Shown: positions 37,266 to 47,424 of the stretch, one piece after another
How the letters are laid out: each line of letters begins with the position of its first letter
How positions within the stretch are numbered: position 1 is the first letter of the stretch
Assembly (NCBI RefSeq): GCF_002216795.1
Contig: NZ_CP022316.1
Span: forward strand, 930,001 to 994,000
Source: Brachybacterium avium
GTDB lineage: Bacteria > Actinomycetota > Actinomycetes > Actinomycetales > Dermabacteraceae
DNA: 64,000 nucleotides
Direction of reading: 5' to 3'
Made by a program: the position numbers and the translations under genes
The notes under the pieces: generated by a model
The model's database searches: none
Told to the model about the DNA's origin: nothing
The model's input: the letters and a program-made list of their open reading frames with translations, nothing else

Positions 37266-37321
37266 CGGAGCCGGTGACGGCCGGAGCAGCGGGGCCGCGC
37301 CGGGCCGGAGAGAGCCTCAGC

Positions 37322-38227
37322 TCACTCGTCGGCCTCCTCCATCTTCCCGCGCATCACCAGCTTGGGGTCCGGCACCCCGACCACCTCGTGGTCCTTGTCG
37401 TCGTACTCGAACTGGGAGAGGAAGTAGCGCATGGCGTTCAGCCGGGCGCGCTTCTTGTCGTTGGAGCGGATGATCGTCCACGGCGCGTACTTCTTGTCCG
37501 TGCGGCGGAACATCTCCTCCTTGGCCTGGGTATACGACTCCCAGCGATCCAGGGACTCCAGATCCATCGGGGACAGCTTCCAGCGGCGCACCGGATCCAG
37601 CTGACGGATCGCGAAGCGGGTGCGCTGCTCCTTCTGGGAGACGGAGAACCAGAACTTCGTCACGAAGATGCCGGAGTCCACGAGCATGCGCTCGAAGTAG
37701 GGCACCTGGTTCATGAAGGTCTCGTACTCCTCGGGGGTCGCGAAGCCCATCACCCGCTCGACGCCGGCCCGGTTGTACCAGGAGCGGTCGAACAGCACCA
37801 TCTCCCCGTCGGTGGGCAGATGCTGGACGTAGCGCTGGAAGTACCACTGCCCGCGCTCCCGGTCGCTGGGCTTGTTCAGTGCGACCACCCGGGCGGTGCG
37901 CGGGTTCAGATGCTCGGTGAAGCGCTTGATGGTGCCGCCCTTGCCGGCCGCGTCCCGCCCCTCGAAGATGATGATCGACTTCTGATCGTTGTCCTCGAGC
38001 CAGTACTGGTACTTCAGCAGCTCCACCTGCAGCTTGTATTTCTCGCGCTCGTACTCGTCCCGCTCCATGCGGGTGGCGTACGGATATCCCTGCTGCCAGG
38101 TGTAGACCGGATTGCCCTGCGGGTCGATGAGGTCCGGGTCCGGGGTATGACCATCCTGGACCGAGTACCCCTCTTCGCGCAGATGCTCGATGTATTCGCG
38201 CAGGCTCTGGTTGTCAGGGATCTTCAC
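37322..38227 (-). CDS. ppk2: Polyphosphate kinase 2
   Basis: 301 residues, single PPK2 domain (class I-type layout). P-loop EGRDAAGKGGTIKRFTEHLNPR, Walker B FDRSWYNRAGVERVMGF, and the lid-module arginines around QKEQRTRFAIRQLDPVRRWKLSP are present. The enzyme moves phosphate between polyphosphate and nucleotides, usually making GTP/ATP from GDP/ADP. GTG 38227 has GAAGGAG five bases upstream, better supported than the in-frame start at 38260. Confidence 0.93.
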   Translation of the reverse strand: MKIPDNQSLREYIEHLREEGYSVQDGHTPDPDLIDPQGNPVYTWQQGYPYATRMERDEYEREKYKLQVELLKYQYWLEDNDQKSIIIFEGRDAAGKGGTIKRFTEHLNPRTARVVALNKPSDRERGQWYFQRYVQHLPTDGEMVLFDRSWYNRAGVERVMGFATPEEYETFMNQVPYFERMLVDSGIFVTKFWFSVSQKEQRTRFAIRQLDPVRRWKLSPMDLESLDRWESYTQAKEEMFRRTDKKYAPWTIIRSNDKKRARLNAMRYFLSQFEYDDKDHEVVGVPDPKLVMRGKMEEADE

Positions 38228-38322
38228 GGTCGCTCCTTCGCACGCGGGGGTATGGACCAACTCTAGAGGTCGTGGCTGCCGGGACGGCGGACGAGAGGCC
38301 CGCGATGTCGCGGGTCGGTGCG

Positions 38323-38360
38323 CCCCGCCCTGCCGGCGGCGGGGTCAGGGCGCACCGACC
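38323..38360 (-). terminator. Terminator downstream of purH
   Basis: 13-bp perfect outer stem GGTCGGTGCGCCC with its complement, plus an inner GC-rich hairpin. It begins 22 bases past the purH stop codon. Confidence 0.8.
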
Positions 38361-38381
38361 GACGGGTCGGGAGCGCGGCCC

Positions 38382-40040
38382 TCAGTGCGCGAAGTGGCGC
38401 GTCCCGGTGAGGTACATCGTCACGCCCGCGGCGCGGCAGGCCTCCAGGACCTCCTCGTCACGGATCGAGCCGCCGGGCTGCACGATCGCGCGCACGCCGG
38501 CGTCGATGAGGATCTGCGCGCCGTCGGCGAAGGGGAAGAAGGCATCCGAGGCCGCGACTGCGCCGCGGCACCGCTCCGGTGCCTGCTCACCCTCGGCGTG
38601 CGCGCCCAGGGTGTTGGCCCGGGTGACGGCCAGCCGGCACGAGTCCAGGCGGTTGACCTGGCCCATGCCGATGCCGACGGCGGCGGAGTCCTTCGCCAGC
38701 AGGATCGCGTTGGACTTCACCGCGCGTACCGAGCGCCAGGCGAAAGCGAGGTCCGCGAGGGTGGCGTCATCGGCCGCCTCGCCCGCGGCGAGGGTCCACT
38801 GCGCCGGATCATCCCCGTCGGCGGCGACGGTGTCGGAGTCCTGGATCAGCATCCCGCCCCAGATCTCGCGCATCTCCACGCCGCGGGAGTACTGCCCGGG
38901 CAGGCGCAGGATTCGCAGGTTCTTCTTGGTGCGCAGCAGCGCGAGCGCCTCGTCCTCGTAGTCGGGGGCCAGGATGACCTCGGTGAACACAGGCTTGACC
39001 TGCTGGGCCAGGGCGAGGGTGACGGTCCGGTTGGCGGCGATCACGCCGCCGTAGGCGGAGACCGGATCGGTGCCGTGGGCGCGGTGGTGGGCGAGGGCGA
39101 TGTCCTCGTCCTCGCCGGCCACGGCGATGCCGCAGGGGTTGTTGTGCTTGACCACGGCGACCGCCGGCAGGCGGTGGTCGTGGGCGGCGCGCACGGCGGC
39201 GTCGGCATCGACGTAGTTGTTGTAGCTCATCTCCTTGCCGCTGAGCTGCTCGGCGCCGGCGAGTCCGGGGGCGCTCTCGTCGGTCACGGCCAGGCGGGCC
39301 CGCTGGTGCGGGTTCTCGCCGTAGCGGAGGGTCGCGGTGATGCCGAGCTCGGCGGCATCGGCGTCGGAGAGGTCGAGGATGCTGAGGTCCGCATCGTCCT
39401 CGAGCTCGGCGTCCTGGGGCTCATCGGTCTCAGCCGGGCCGTCGAGCTGCTCGAGCATCCAGTCGCTGATCGCGTCGTCGTACTCGGCGGTGCGGGTGAA
39501 GGCGATGGTCGCCAGCTGCTGACGCTCGGCGAGGGTGAAGCCGCCGGCGGCGGCGGCCTCGGCCGCGAGCGGATACCCCTCGGGGTCCACGACCACCGCG
39601 AGGGAGGCGAAGTTCTTCGCGGCCGCACGGACCATGGTGGGACCGCCGACGTCGATCTTCTCGATGATCTCCGCGAAGCTGCCGCCGGCGGCGACGGTCT
39701 CGCTGAAGGGGTAGAGGTTCACCACGACCAGGTCGAAGGGGGCGATCTGGTGGGCCTTGAGCTGCTCCTGGTGTGCGGCCAGGCGCTGATCGGCGAGGAT
39801 CCCGCCGTGGATGCGCGGGTGGAGGGTCTTGACCCGGCCGTCGAGCATCTCGGGGAAGCCGGTGACGGTCTCGACATCGGTCACGGCGATCCCGGCCTCT
39901 CGGAGGGTCGCACCGGTGGACCCGGTCGAGACGATCTCCGCGCCGCTGTCGGCGAGGGTGCGGGCCAGGTCGACGATGCCGGTCTTGTCGAAGACGGAGA
40001 GGAGGGCTCGGGTCAGGGGACGGCGCTCTGCGGTGCTCAC
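38382..40040 (-). CDS. purH: Bifunctional AICAR transformylase / IMP cyclohydrolase
   Basis: 552 residues; catalyses the last two steps of IMP synthesis. N-terminal MGS-like IMP cyclohydrolase domain ([52 protein letters not shown]) and C-terminal transformylase domain ([12 protein letters not shown], the active-site [30 protein letters not shown]). GTG 40040 has AGGAG eight bases upstream. Runs together with purN on the same strand, though 137 bases separate them. Confidence 0.95.
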   Translation of the reverse strand: MSTAERRPLTRALLSVFDKTGIVDLARTLADSGAEIVSTGSTGATLREAGIAVTDVETVTGFPEMLDGRVKTLHPRIHGGILADQRLAAHQEQLKAHQIAPFDLVVVNLYPFSETVAAGGSFAEIIEKIDVGGPTMVRAAAKNFASLAVVVDPEGYPLAAEAAAAGGFTLAERQQLATIAFTRTAEYDDAISDWMLEQLDGPAETDEPQDAELEDDADLSILDLSDADAAELGITATLRYGENPHQRARLAVTDESAPGLAGAEQLSGKEMSYNNYVDADAAVRAAHDHRLPAVAVVKHNNPCGIAVAGEDEDIALAHHRAHGTDPVSAYGGVIAANRTVTLALAQQVKPVFTEVILAPDYEDEALALLRTKKNLRILRLPGQYSRGVEMREIWGGMLIQDSDTVAADGDDPAQWTLAAGEAADDATLADLAFAWRSVRAVKSNAILLAKDSAAVGIGMGQVNRLDSCRLAVTRANTLGAHAEGEQAPERCRGAVAASDAFFPFADGAQILIDAGVRAIVQPGGSIRDEEVLEACRAAGVTMYLTGTRHFAH

Positions 40041-40177
40041 GTGGGGTGCTCCTGTTCGGATCTGCTTGCGGTGGGCACCCAGGCGGTCGATACCCACGAT
40101 GGTCACTCCCCGGTGGTCCCCCACCTTCGCCAGTCGTGTGGGTCCACCATATCCGGGACCCCGCAGCGCACTCGTCC

Positions 40178-40750
40178 TCAGGGGCGAGCGGTGAGACGCC
40201 GCACCACGTCCACCAGCAGCGGCTGCTCTACGGCCTTGATCCGCTCGTGGAGGGTCGCCTCGGTGTCCTCGTCACGGACCTCGACCGCGGCCTGGGCGAG
40301 GATCCTGCCCGTGTCCACGCCGGCATCGACCTCGATGATGCTGCAGCCGGTGACCTTCACCCCGTGGGCGAGGGCATCGCGGACCCCATGCGCGCCGGGG
40401 AAGGAGGGCAGCAGGGCCGGATGGGTGTTGACGATGCGGCCGCCGAAGGCTTCCAGCAGGGCAGGGCCGATGAGCTTCATGAAGCCGGCCAGCACCACCA
40501 GCTGCGGGTGATGGGCCGCGACCGCGTCGGCGAGCGCGGTGTCCCACCGGGACCGGTCGGGGTGCTCGGCCAGGCGCACGATCTGTGTGGGGATGCCGGC
40601 GGCACGGGCGTGCTCGAGGCCGGCGGCGTCGCGGTCGGCGATCACGGCCACCACCGTAAAGGGGCAGTCCGCGGCGCGCGCCGCGGTCAGCAGGGCCGCG
40701 AGGTTCGAGCCGGTGCCGGAGATGAGGACGACGACAGGGAGACGGGTCAC
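40178..40750 (-). CDS. purN: Phosphoribosylglycinamide formyltransferase
   Basis: 190 residues. Uses 10-formyl-THF to formylate GAR. N-terminal [15 protein letters not shown] (phosphate-binding), the catalytic [15 protein letters not shown] with Asn and His, and the later D in [12 protein letters not shown]. The start is GTG 40750 (V-TRLPVVV): TACGCT lies six bases upstream, so transcript and coding sequence probably begin together (leaderless). Divergent from the next gene across 79 bases. Confidence 0.93.
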   Translation of the reverse strand: MTRLPVVVLISGTGSNLAALLTAARAADCPFTVVAVIADRDAAGLEHARAAGIPTQIVRLAEHPDRSRWDTALADAVAAHHPQLVVLAGFMKLIGPALLEAFGGRIVNTHPALLPSFPGAHGVRDALAHGVKVTGCSIIEVDAGVDTGRILAQAAVEVRDEDTEATLHERIKAVEQPLLVDVVRRLTARP

Positions 40751-40829
40751 CGTCCCAGCGTAGTCGGAGCCGGTCCGGGCGATGAGCCGATGTCCGCCCA
40801 CGCCCGGCCGAGCGGGCACAATGGTCCTG

Positions 40830-41246
40830 ATGAACAGCGACTCCCCCTCCGGCCCGTCCTCGGACCGGGCCGTCACCCGGTCCCGACGCCTGACGAGCGC
40901 CCTGATCCTGGCCCTGCTGGCCTCCTGGCTGCTGATGCTCGCGCCGCTGCCCTATTCGCTGCTCTCCGGGCTCACCGGGCTCCTCGCCCTGGTGCTGCTG
41001 GTCCTGCTGATCGTGCGGGCGGTGCGGGAGCGTCGCGTCGGGATGGCGGCGTTCGGGGCTCTGCTGGGTGTGCCGGCCATGCTGCTGATCATCGGCAGCG
41101 CAGTCCTCAGCGCCGCGTTCTACGGCCCGGTGGCCGAACTCGAGCAGTGCCGCTCCACGGCCATCACCGAGCAGGCGCGGGCGGAGTGCGATACGGCGGC
41201 GCAGGGCTCGATGGCCGACTGGGTCAGCGGTCTGTTCGGCGGCTGA
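40830..41246 (+). CDS. Small membrane protein of unknown function
   Basis: 138 residues from ATG 40830. Three hydrophobic segments (ALILALLASWLLMLAPL, LLSGLTGLLALVLLVLLIV, GALLGVPAMLLIIGSAVL) then a short extracytoplasmic-looking tail with two cysteines (ELEQCRSTAI, ARAECDTAAQ). I do not recognise the family. CACAAT lies seven bases before the ATG, arguing for a leaderless start here rather than at the upstream ATG 40821 or 40782. Its end overlaps the convergent membrane-protein gene by 23 bases. Confidence 0.65.
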   Translation: MNSDSPSGPSSDRAVTRSRRLTSALILALLASWLLMLAPLPYSLLSGLTGLLALVLLVLLIVRAVRERRVGMAAFGALLGVPAMLLIIGSAVLSAAFYGPVAELEQCRSTAITEQARAECDTAAQGSMADWVSGLFGG

Positions 41247-42837
41247 GCCAGGACGTCCACCGGGACCCCGGTTCGCCCTCCGCGGCCGACGCCTCCTCGT
41301 CCGGATCGTCCGCGGCGCGCACCGTCCCGGGCTCCGACGGCGAGACGGGCAGGGCCCAGGCATCGGTCTCGAGGTCGTCGCCGCCGGGCTCGCCGACGGG
41401 CCCCTCCCCCTCCGCGGACTCGGTCGCTGCGAGTTCGGTCGCCGCGGGGGTCACCGGCTGCACCGGGGAGTTGCGCCGCGCGAAGCGTTCCCACAGTGCG
41501 CTGCGCTCGGCGTCCGCATCGCGCAGGCCGTCCTCGCCGCTCTCGCTGCGCTCCTCCGCGCCGTCCCGCTCGCTGCGCTCGGCCGCCTCGACCCGTGCCC
41601 GCAGCGAGCCCAGGGTGCCGCGGGTCCACGGGATCAGCGGGGTCACGAGCACCCCGAGCACCAGGGCGGTGCTCACCACGACGACGCCGATCAGCGGGAG
41701 CGCCAGCGTGCTCATCTGCGGTCCCAGATGCACCAGGCGGCCATCGCCGATCCCGCCGGTGGACAGCCCGGCCAGCAGCAGGCCGGCGACGATCACGGCG
41801 AGGGGATAGACCGACCAGGCGGTGATCCGCTCGCGCAGCTCGAGATGGGCGACATCCCGCACCAGCCGCACCGCGCCGAAGGCCACGGGGATCGCGGGCA
41901 GGAGCATCAGCAGCCAGGCCGCGGCCGGGAAGTCCCCCGGGGCGGGGAGGGCGCCCAGCATCGGCAGGGCCGGGAGCACCCCGGTCTCGGCCCCGTCCAG
42001 CGAGATGCCGGTGGAGGTCCCCACTCCGACGGTGCCCCCGAGCAGCACGGTCAGCGCCCACACCGCCACCAGCGGCAGCAGGGCCAGCTGGATCAGGGTG
42101 AGCACGAGCCCGCCGACCAGGCCCGGACCGAGCTCCTCGAACAGGGCGGACTGCGCGGGCACGGAGAGCACCAGCATCACCACCACGAGCGCCATGCCGA
42201 GCCCGAACAGGCCGACCACGGCCATCAGCACGGCCCGCGCGATATCCCCGTAGGGAGCGGGGAGCAGCTCGAGCACCCGCACCCCCGGCACGGCCTCTGT
42301 CGGTTCCCGCCGCAGCGACCACAGCATGCCGATGAGACCGCCGATCACCGCGACCATCAGCCCGGAGACCACTGCCGAGGTGATCATGGGCGAGGTGTCC
42401 ACGCTGCGCCCGATCCCGGCGAGCACCGCCAGTCCGATCGCGTAGACCAGCGCGTACATCCCCAGGGCGGAGCCCGAGTCGCGCAGCGCGCCGGTGCGCA
42501 GCACGCCGTCGTCCCGCACGGGTCGCAGCGCACGGCCCACCCGTCGCATCGAGAGCGCGGACAGCAGCACCAGCAGGATCAGCAGGCCGAAGGGGGTCAG
42601 GGTCACGGGACCGTCGATCACGCCGGTGCTCACCATGATGCCGCCGCCGTGGCCGAGCACCAGGACGCTCAGCCCGATGAGGATCGCATCCAGCGCCGTC
42701 GCGCTCGAGCCGGTGCCGGCGACCTGTGCGGCCAGCGCGGGCACGACCACCACGGCCAGGGCGATGCCGAGGGAGGACAGCGCCCCGAGCACGCCCCGGA
42801 CGAGGGGCGTCGCGATGCTGTCGACGGTGCTGCTCAC
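41224..42837 (-). CDS. DUF6350-type polytopic membrane protein
   Basis: 537 residues, about eleven membrane segments over residues 15-420 (GALSSLGIALAVVVVPALAAQV, PFGLLILLVLLSALSM, AVLMAVVGLFGLGMALVVVMLVL and others), then a charged cytoplasmic tail rich in Glu/Arg. Length, topology and proximity to purN match the actinobacterial DUF6350 family as I recall it; function unknown. GTG 42837 has TAGGAG seven bases upstream. The reading frame continues to 42966 without support. Confidence 0.7.
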   Translation of the reverse strand: MSSTVDSIATPLVRGVLGALSSLGIALAVVVVPALAAQVAGTGSSATALDAILIGLSVLVLGHGGGIMVSTGVIDGPVTLTPFGLLILLVLLSALSMRRVGRALRPVRDDGVLRTGALRDSGSALGMYALVYAIGLAVLAGIGRSVDTSPMITSAVVSGLMVAVIGGLIGMLWSLRREPTEAVPGVRVLELLPAPYGDIARAVLMAVVGLFGLGMALVVVMLVLSVPAQSALFEELGPGLVGGLVLTLIQLALLPLVAVWALTVLLGGTVGVGTSTGISLDGAETGVLPALPMLGALPAPGDFPAAAWLLMLLPAIPVAFGAVRLVRDVAHLELRERITAWSVYPLAVIVAGLLLAGLSTGGIGDGRLVHLGPQMSTLALPLIGVVVVSTALVLGVLVTPLIPWTRGTLGSLRARVEAAERSERDGAEERSESGEDGLRDADAERSALWERFARRNSPVQPVTPAATELAATESAEGEGPVGEPGGDDLETDAWALPVSPSEPGTVRAADDPDEEASAAEGEPGSRWTSWLSRRTDR

Positions 42838-43009
42838 GCGCTTGCTCCTAGGGGGAAGAGTCTCGGTGGGGCACGGGACCGGAACGGTCGCGCGTCCCGG
42901 CGGAGGGGTCGCCGGTCCATGGTCGCACCTCCGCGCGGCACTGCCGCGCATCTGCGGCCGGGACACGGGTCACGGTCCTCGCCCCGTCGGGTGCCGCATA
43001 ATGGCACCG

Positions 43010-44307
43010 ATGTCTGCCTCCTTCCTGCCCTCCGACGCCGCCGACGAACCACCGGTGATCCTGCACGTGCGCACTCAGCGCATCGAGGAGCCCGTGGACC
43101 TGCTCGCGCATGTTCCCACCGAGGTCAGCGGTGCATGGCTGCGCCACGGGCAGGGCATGCTCGCGCTCGGCGAGGCCTGGTCGGTGCAGGCCGACGGACC
43201 GCACCGCTTCGCGGCCACCGGGGCCGCGTTCCGTGACCTCGCGGCTCACGCCCACGTCGACGACGAGGTGCAAGTGCGCACCAGCGGGCTGATCGCGCTG
43301 GGCAGCTTCTCCTACGCCGACGATTCACGGCGCCCCTCGACGCTGATGGTGCCGCGCGCTCTGCTGGGCGTGCATGACGGGCAGTCCTTCCTCACGCTGG
43401 TCGGGGTCGACGAGGAGCCGGTGTCGCCCACCAGCTGGCAGGAGCTGTTCCCCTTCTCCCCGCCCCCGAGGACGCCGTGGAACCGCTCGAGGTCGAGCCC
43501 GCTCACACCCCGGACGAGTATCAGGCGCTGGTGAAGGAGGCGGTCTCGCAGATCCGTTCAGGCCTGGCCGAGAAGGTCGTGCTCTCGGAGCGGACCACGG
43601 TGCGCACCCCCGACCCGCTCACCTCGGCGGTGATGCTGACCCGTCTGGCCCGCGCCTACCCCAGCACCTGGGTGTATCACCTGGAGGACGTGGTGGGTGC
43701 GAGCCCGGAGATGCTCGCCCAGACCGAGGGCGGTCGGGTCTTCTCCCGAGTGCTGGCGGGTTCCCGACCGGTGGCTGACGACGGGGAGCTGGAGGAGGTG
43801 GATCGGCGGGCCTTCCGCAGCGATTCCAAGGAGCTGGCCGAGCATGCCTTCGCCGTCGATTCCGTGCTCGAGAGGCTCGAGGGCCTCGCCGAGGAGATCG
43901 AGGTCTCCCCTGAACCGTTCGTGCTGCGTCTACCCGGTCTGGAGCATCTGGCCTCGGATGTCTCGGCGCGCCTGCGCCACGGCACCACCAGCCTCGATGT
44001 CGCCTCCCGCCTGCATCCCTCGGCCGCCGTCTCCGGGACGCCGCGCCGGCAGGCCGACGAGATCATCGCCCGCCTGGAGCCGCACGACCGCGGCGGCTAT
44101 GCCTCCCCGGTGGGGTGGATGGACACCGCCGGGGACGGGCAGTGGGCGATCGCGCTGCGGATGGCGCACCTGGTCGATGAGCGGACAGTCGTGCTGCAGG
44201 CCGGGGGCGGGCTGGTGGCGGCCTCGGACCCGGTCTCGGAACATGCGGAGACGCTGGCCAAGTGCCGCCCCATGCTGCGGGCCCTGCGCGGCGAGCACGG
44301 GGCCTGA
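43010..44307 (+). pseudogene. menF: Isochorismate synthase MenF, frameshifted as read
   Basis: Converts chorismate to isochorismate, first step of menaquinone synthesis. The N-terminal part (43010 to ~43460: VDLLAHVPTEVSGAWLRHGQ..., FLTLVGVDEEPVSP) and the chorismate-binding C-terminal part (QIRSGLAEKVVLSERTTV, VVGASPEMLAQTEGG, LAGSRP, QADEIIARL, ALRMAHLVDERTVVLQAGGG) lie in different frames. A base is missing in TCCCCGCCCCCGAGG (43458-43467); restoring it joins SP to EDAVEPLEVEPAHTPDEY and gives about 432 residues, a normal MenF. CATAAT seven bases before ATG 43010 suggests leaderless transcription. Sequencing error or real null cannot be told apart here. Confidence 0.82.
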
Positions 44308-44310
44308 GGC

Positions 44311-45642
44311 TCAGGAGGGCCGCACCCCGAGGGTGATCTCGATGCTCTGCACGCTGCCCTCGCGCACCACCTCCAGCGAGTGGGTCGAGTCGATCTGCAG
44401 CCCTCGCACCACCCCGGTCAGGGCGGCGGCACCGCCGACAGGAGTGCTGTCGACGGCGATGATCAGGTCGCCCTTGCGCAGCGCGGAGTCGGCGGCCGGG
44501 CTGCCGGGCTCGATGCTGACGACCTCGGCGCCGCTGTAGGTGACCTGATCGCCCGAGGCGGTCCCGTCCGTGCTGGTCACCCCGACGAAGGCATGGTCGG
44601 CGGTGCCGTCCTCCTGAAGCTGCGCGGCGATCATCGTGGCGGTGCTCGCCGGGATCGCGAAGCCCAGCCCGATGCTCCCCGCCTGGCCCGAGGCGTTCGG
44701 GATCGCGGCGATCGCGCTGTTGATGCCGATCACCTGACCGGCCGCATCCACCAGCGGGCCGCCGGAGTTGCCGGGGTTGATGGCGGCGTCGGTCTGGAGG
44801 GCAGAGGTGTACGTGGCCGTCGAGCCGTCGCCCTCCTCACCGGCGGCGGTGACCGGCCGGTCCAGGGCGGAGATGATGCCGGTGGTGACCGTGTTCTCGA
44901 GCCCCAGCGGTGTGCCCAGCGCCATCACCGGCTGGCCCACCTCGACGGTCGAGGAGTCTGCGAAGGTGGCGGGCTGGAGGCCGTCCGGTGGCGAGTCCAG
45001 GCGGATCACGGCGAGGTCGGTGGTGGGGTCGGCGCCGACGACGGAGGCGGAATAGCCCAGACCGTCGCTGGTGGTGACCTCGAGCTTCCGCGCCCCCGCC
45101 ACGACGTGGTTGTTGGTGAGGATGGAGCCCTGCTCGTCGAGGATCACCCCGGTGCCCTGGCTGGTGCCGGCGTCGGTGGCGACCTTGATCGCGACGGTGC
45201 TCGGGGAGACCTGCTCGGCGACCGCGGCCCAGTTCGGGGCCTCTCCGGTGATGGCGGCCGCAGGCCGGGCATCGACGGTGGTGCCGGGCTGGGAGGAGAC
45301 TTCCGGGGTGGGGTCCAGGAACTGGTCGTAGACGACCACTCCGCCGAGGGTCGCACCGCTGGAGAGCACCATGCCGAGCACGACCAGCGCCCCGACCCCG
45401 CCCCAGCCCGGGCCGCGGCGGGCAGGTGCCGGAGCGACAGGGGGCGCGGTCGGCGACAGCGGTGCAGACGTGGTCTCCGCCTCCGGGACGGCGGGTCCCG
45501 ATCCGCCATAGCCCGAGCTGGCGTAGTCCCAGCCGTCATAGCCCCAGCCGTCGTAGCCCGAGCCGCCGGCGTCGGATTCGCCGTGGCCCGGGGTGCCCAG
45601 CGGGTTCTCCTGTGGTGTGCGTTCGTCCGTCATGGGATCCAT
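44311..45642 (-). CDS. HtrA/DegP-like membrane-anchored serine protease
   Basis: 443 residues, S1C family. A Gly/Tyr/Asp-rich cytoplasmic N-terminus with repeated GYDGW units, one membrane anchor (GVGALVVLGMVLSSGATLGGVVV), a trypsin-like domain with the triad in ILTNNHVVAG (His), PTTDLAVIRL (Asp) and INPGNSGGPL (Ser), then one PDZ domain (GAEVVSIEPGSPAADSALRKGDLIIAVD). This is the layout of mycobacterial PepD/HtrA envelope quality-control proteases. The start chosen is ATG 45642 with AGGG eight bases upstream; ATG 45633 is possible. It abuts menF tail-to-tail and follows menD by 14 bases. Confidence 0.88.
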   Translation of the reverse strand: MDPMTDERTPQENPLGTPGHGESDAGGSGYDGWGYDGWDYASSGYGGSGPAVPEAETTSAPLSPTAPPVAPAPARRGPGWGGVGALVVLGMVLSSGATLGGVVVYDQFLDPTPEVSSQPGTTVDARPAAAITGEAPNWAAVAEQVSPSTVAIKVATDAGTSQGTGVILDEQGSILTNNHVVAGARKLEVTTSDGLGYSASVVGADPTTDLAVIRLDSPPDGLQPATFADSSTVEVGQPVMALGTPLGLENTVTTGIISALDRPVTAAGEEGDGSTATYTSALQTDAAINPGNSGGPLVDAAGQVIGINSAIAAIPNASGQAGSIGLGFAIPASTATMIAAQLQEDGTADHAFVGVTSTDGTASGDQVTYSGAEVVSIEPGSPAADSALRKGDLIIAVDSTPVGGAAALTGVVRGLQIDSTHSLEVVREGSVQSIEITLGVRPS

Positions 45643-45656
45643 CTCAGCATCCCTGT

Positions 45657-47377
45657 TCAAGAATTCGTCGAGTCCGTGCTGGGTATCTGCTGGACGACGA
45701 GGACTCGCAGCCCCGCCGAGGGCGCGGCGAGAGCACCGGGCAATGCCTCCGGCGTGACACGGAGGGTCTCGGCTCCCAGCGCGGCGGCGGCGGCCGCGAT
45801 ATCGGCCCCGTGCGGGGTGGTGAAGAAGCGCCGGAGCAGGGCCGGGGGCGCTTCGGCATGCTCGAGTCCGGAGAAGATGCGGCCCCCGCCGTCATCGACC
45901 ACGATCACGTCCAGCGCGGGCCGCGGCTCGTGAGGACCGATCAGCAGCCCGGTCAGATCGTGGAGCGCGGTGAGATCTCCGATCAGCAGCCGGACCCGGC
46001 CGGCATCGAGCCCGGCCGCCGTCCCGCGAGCCGGCGCCCGGTGACCCAGGGCGATACCGCCCGCCATCGCGGTGGTGCCGTCGATCCCCGCCAGCCCCCG
46101 GTTGGCGATCACCCGGGCCGAGGTGGCACCGGCGTGCTGCTCGAGGTCGCGCACCAGGCTGGAGGAGCCGAGCACCAGCACGTCCTCGGGGCCGGAGGCG
46201 TCCCAGACGGCGACCGCAGCCCGCTGCTGCCAGCTGGTCGGCAGCGCGGCCGTGGCGGTGCGGGCGGCCTCCCCCCACGCCTGGAGATGCTGCTGCCGCT
46301 GCGCAGTCGCGACGGGTCCCTGCTCCTCGCCGACGGCGGCGGGGACCACGAGCCGGGCACGACGGGCCGCATCGGCCCAGTCGAGCTGCGGGTCGACCAC
46401 CACCACGTCGACATCCTCGGACCCGAGCAGCGCCCCGACGACCGGACGCGACAGAGTGGGGTGGCCGAACACGATCGCCCGCCGCGGGCGCAGGGCATGG
46501 CGCGGATCCCCCATCACCTCGCGCAGCAGGGCGGGATAGCCCTCGATCAGGGTCTCGCCCCGGCGGGCCCCGGAGCTGGGCTCTGCCAGCAGCGGCAGTC
46601 CGTGACGGGCGGCGAGCTCGGCGGCGGCCGGCCCGGCACCATCACCGGCGACGACGACGGTGCGTCCGTCCACGGGCACCGGATGCGGGGTCGGTGGCGT
46701 GGGGCCGAGACGGCGGGTGAGCACGATGCGCTGCCGAGTCTCGGCGGCGGGCGACGGGCCCGAACGCGGCACCAGCGGGTCGCGGAAGGAGAGGTTCAGA
46801 TGGACCGGACCGGGATGCCCTCCGGTCGCCGCCGCCAGTGCCCGGGCCGCGGTGGAGACCGCGGTGCGCAGCTCGAGGGGCGTGGCCTGCGCGCCGGAGG
46901 GGGCGGGCAGGTCCGCTGCCAGGCGCACCAGCGAACGGAACATGCCGGCCTGGCGGGTGGTCTGGTTCGCCCCCACATCGCGCAGCTCCGCGGGGCGATC
47001 CGCGGTGAGCACCAGCAGCGGGATCCGCGAGTGGTGGGCCTCCATCACCGCCGCGTGCAGGTGTGCGGTGGCGGTGCCGGAGGTGGTCAGTACGGCGGCG
47101 GGCCGGGTGGGATCGTGACGGCTCAGCCCGAGCGCGGTGAACGCCGCAGCCCGTTCGTCGATGCGCACATGGGCGCGGATCCGCTCCCCCATCTCCTCGG
47201 AGGCCAGGGCGTAGATCAGCGGCGCGGAGCGGGAGCCGGGGGCCAGGACCGCCTCCCGCAGCCCGAGCTCCGCCAGGGCTCTCCACAGCGCGATGGACTG
47301 ATCGACTGCCCCGGAGCCGGTGGGACGCGGGCATCGATCCAGGCCGACGGGCTGATCGGGGCGGTTCGCTGAGGCAC
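45657..47377 (-). pseudogene. menD: MenD (SEPHCHC synthase), frameshifted near its 5' end as read
   Basis: ThDP-dependent 2-succinyl-5-enolpyruvyl-6-hydroxy-3-cyclohexene-1-carboxylate synthase. An open frame from ~47340 gives DQSIALWRALAELGLREAV, LAPGSRSAPLIYALA, AHVRIDERAAAFTALGLSR and TTSGTATAHLHAAVMEAHHSRIPLL-type motifs, with the ThDP fold in the C-terminal part (VDDGGGRIFSGLEH). No start codon exists in that frame upstream. A GTG at 47377 with TACGCT six bases before it opens VPQRTAPISPSAWIDARVP in another frame; one missing C in GTCCCACC (47322-47324) joins them to about 573 residues. Confidence 0.82.
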
Positions 47378-47424
47378 CCCGCCAGCGTAGTGCGGGCGCC
47401 GCCTCCGTGCGCGCCGGGCGCGGC

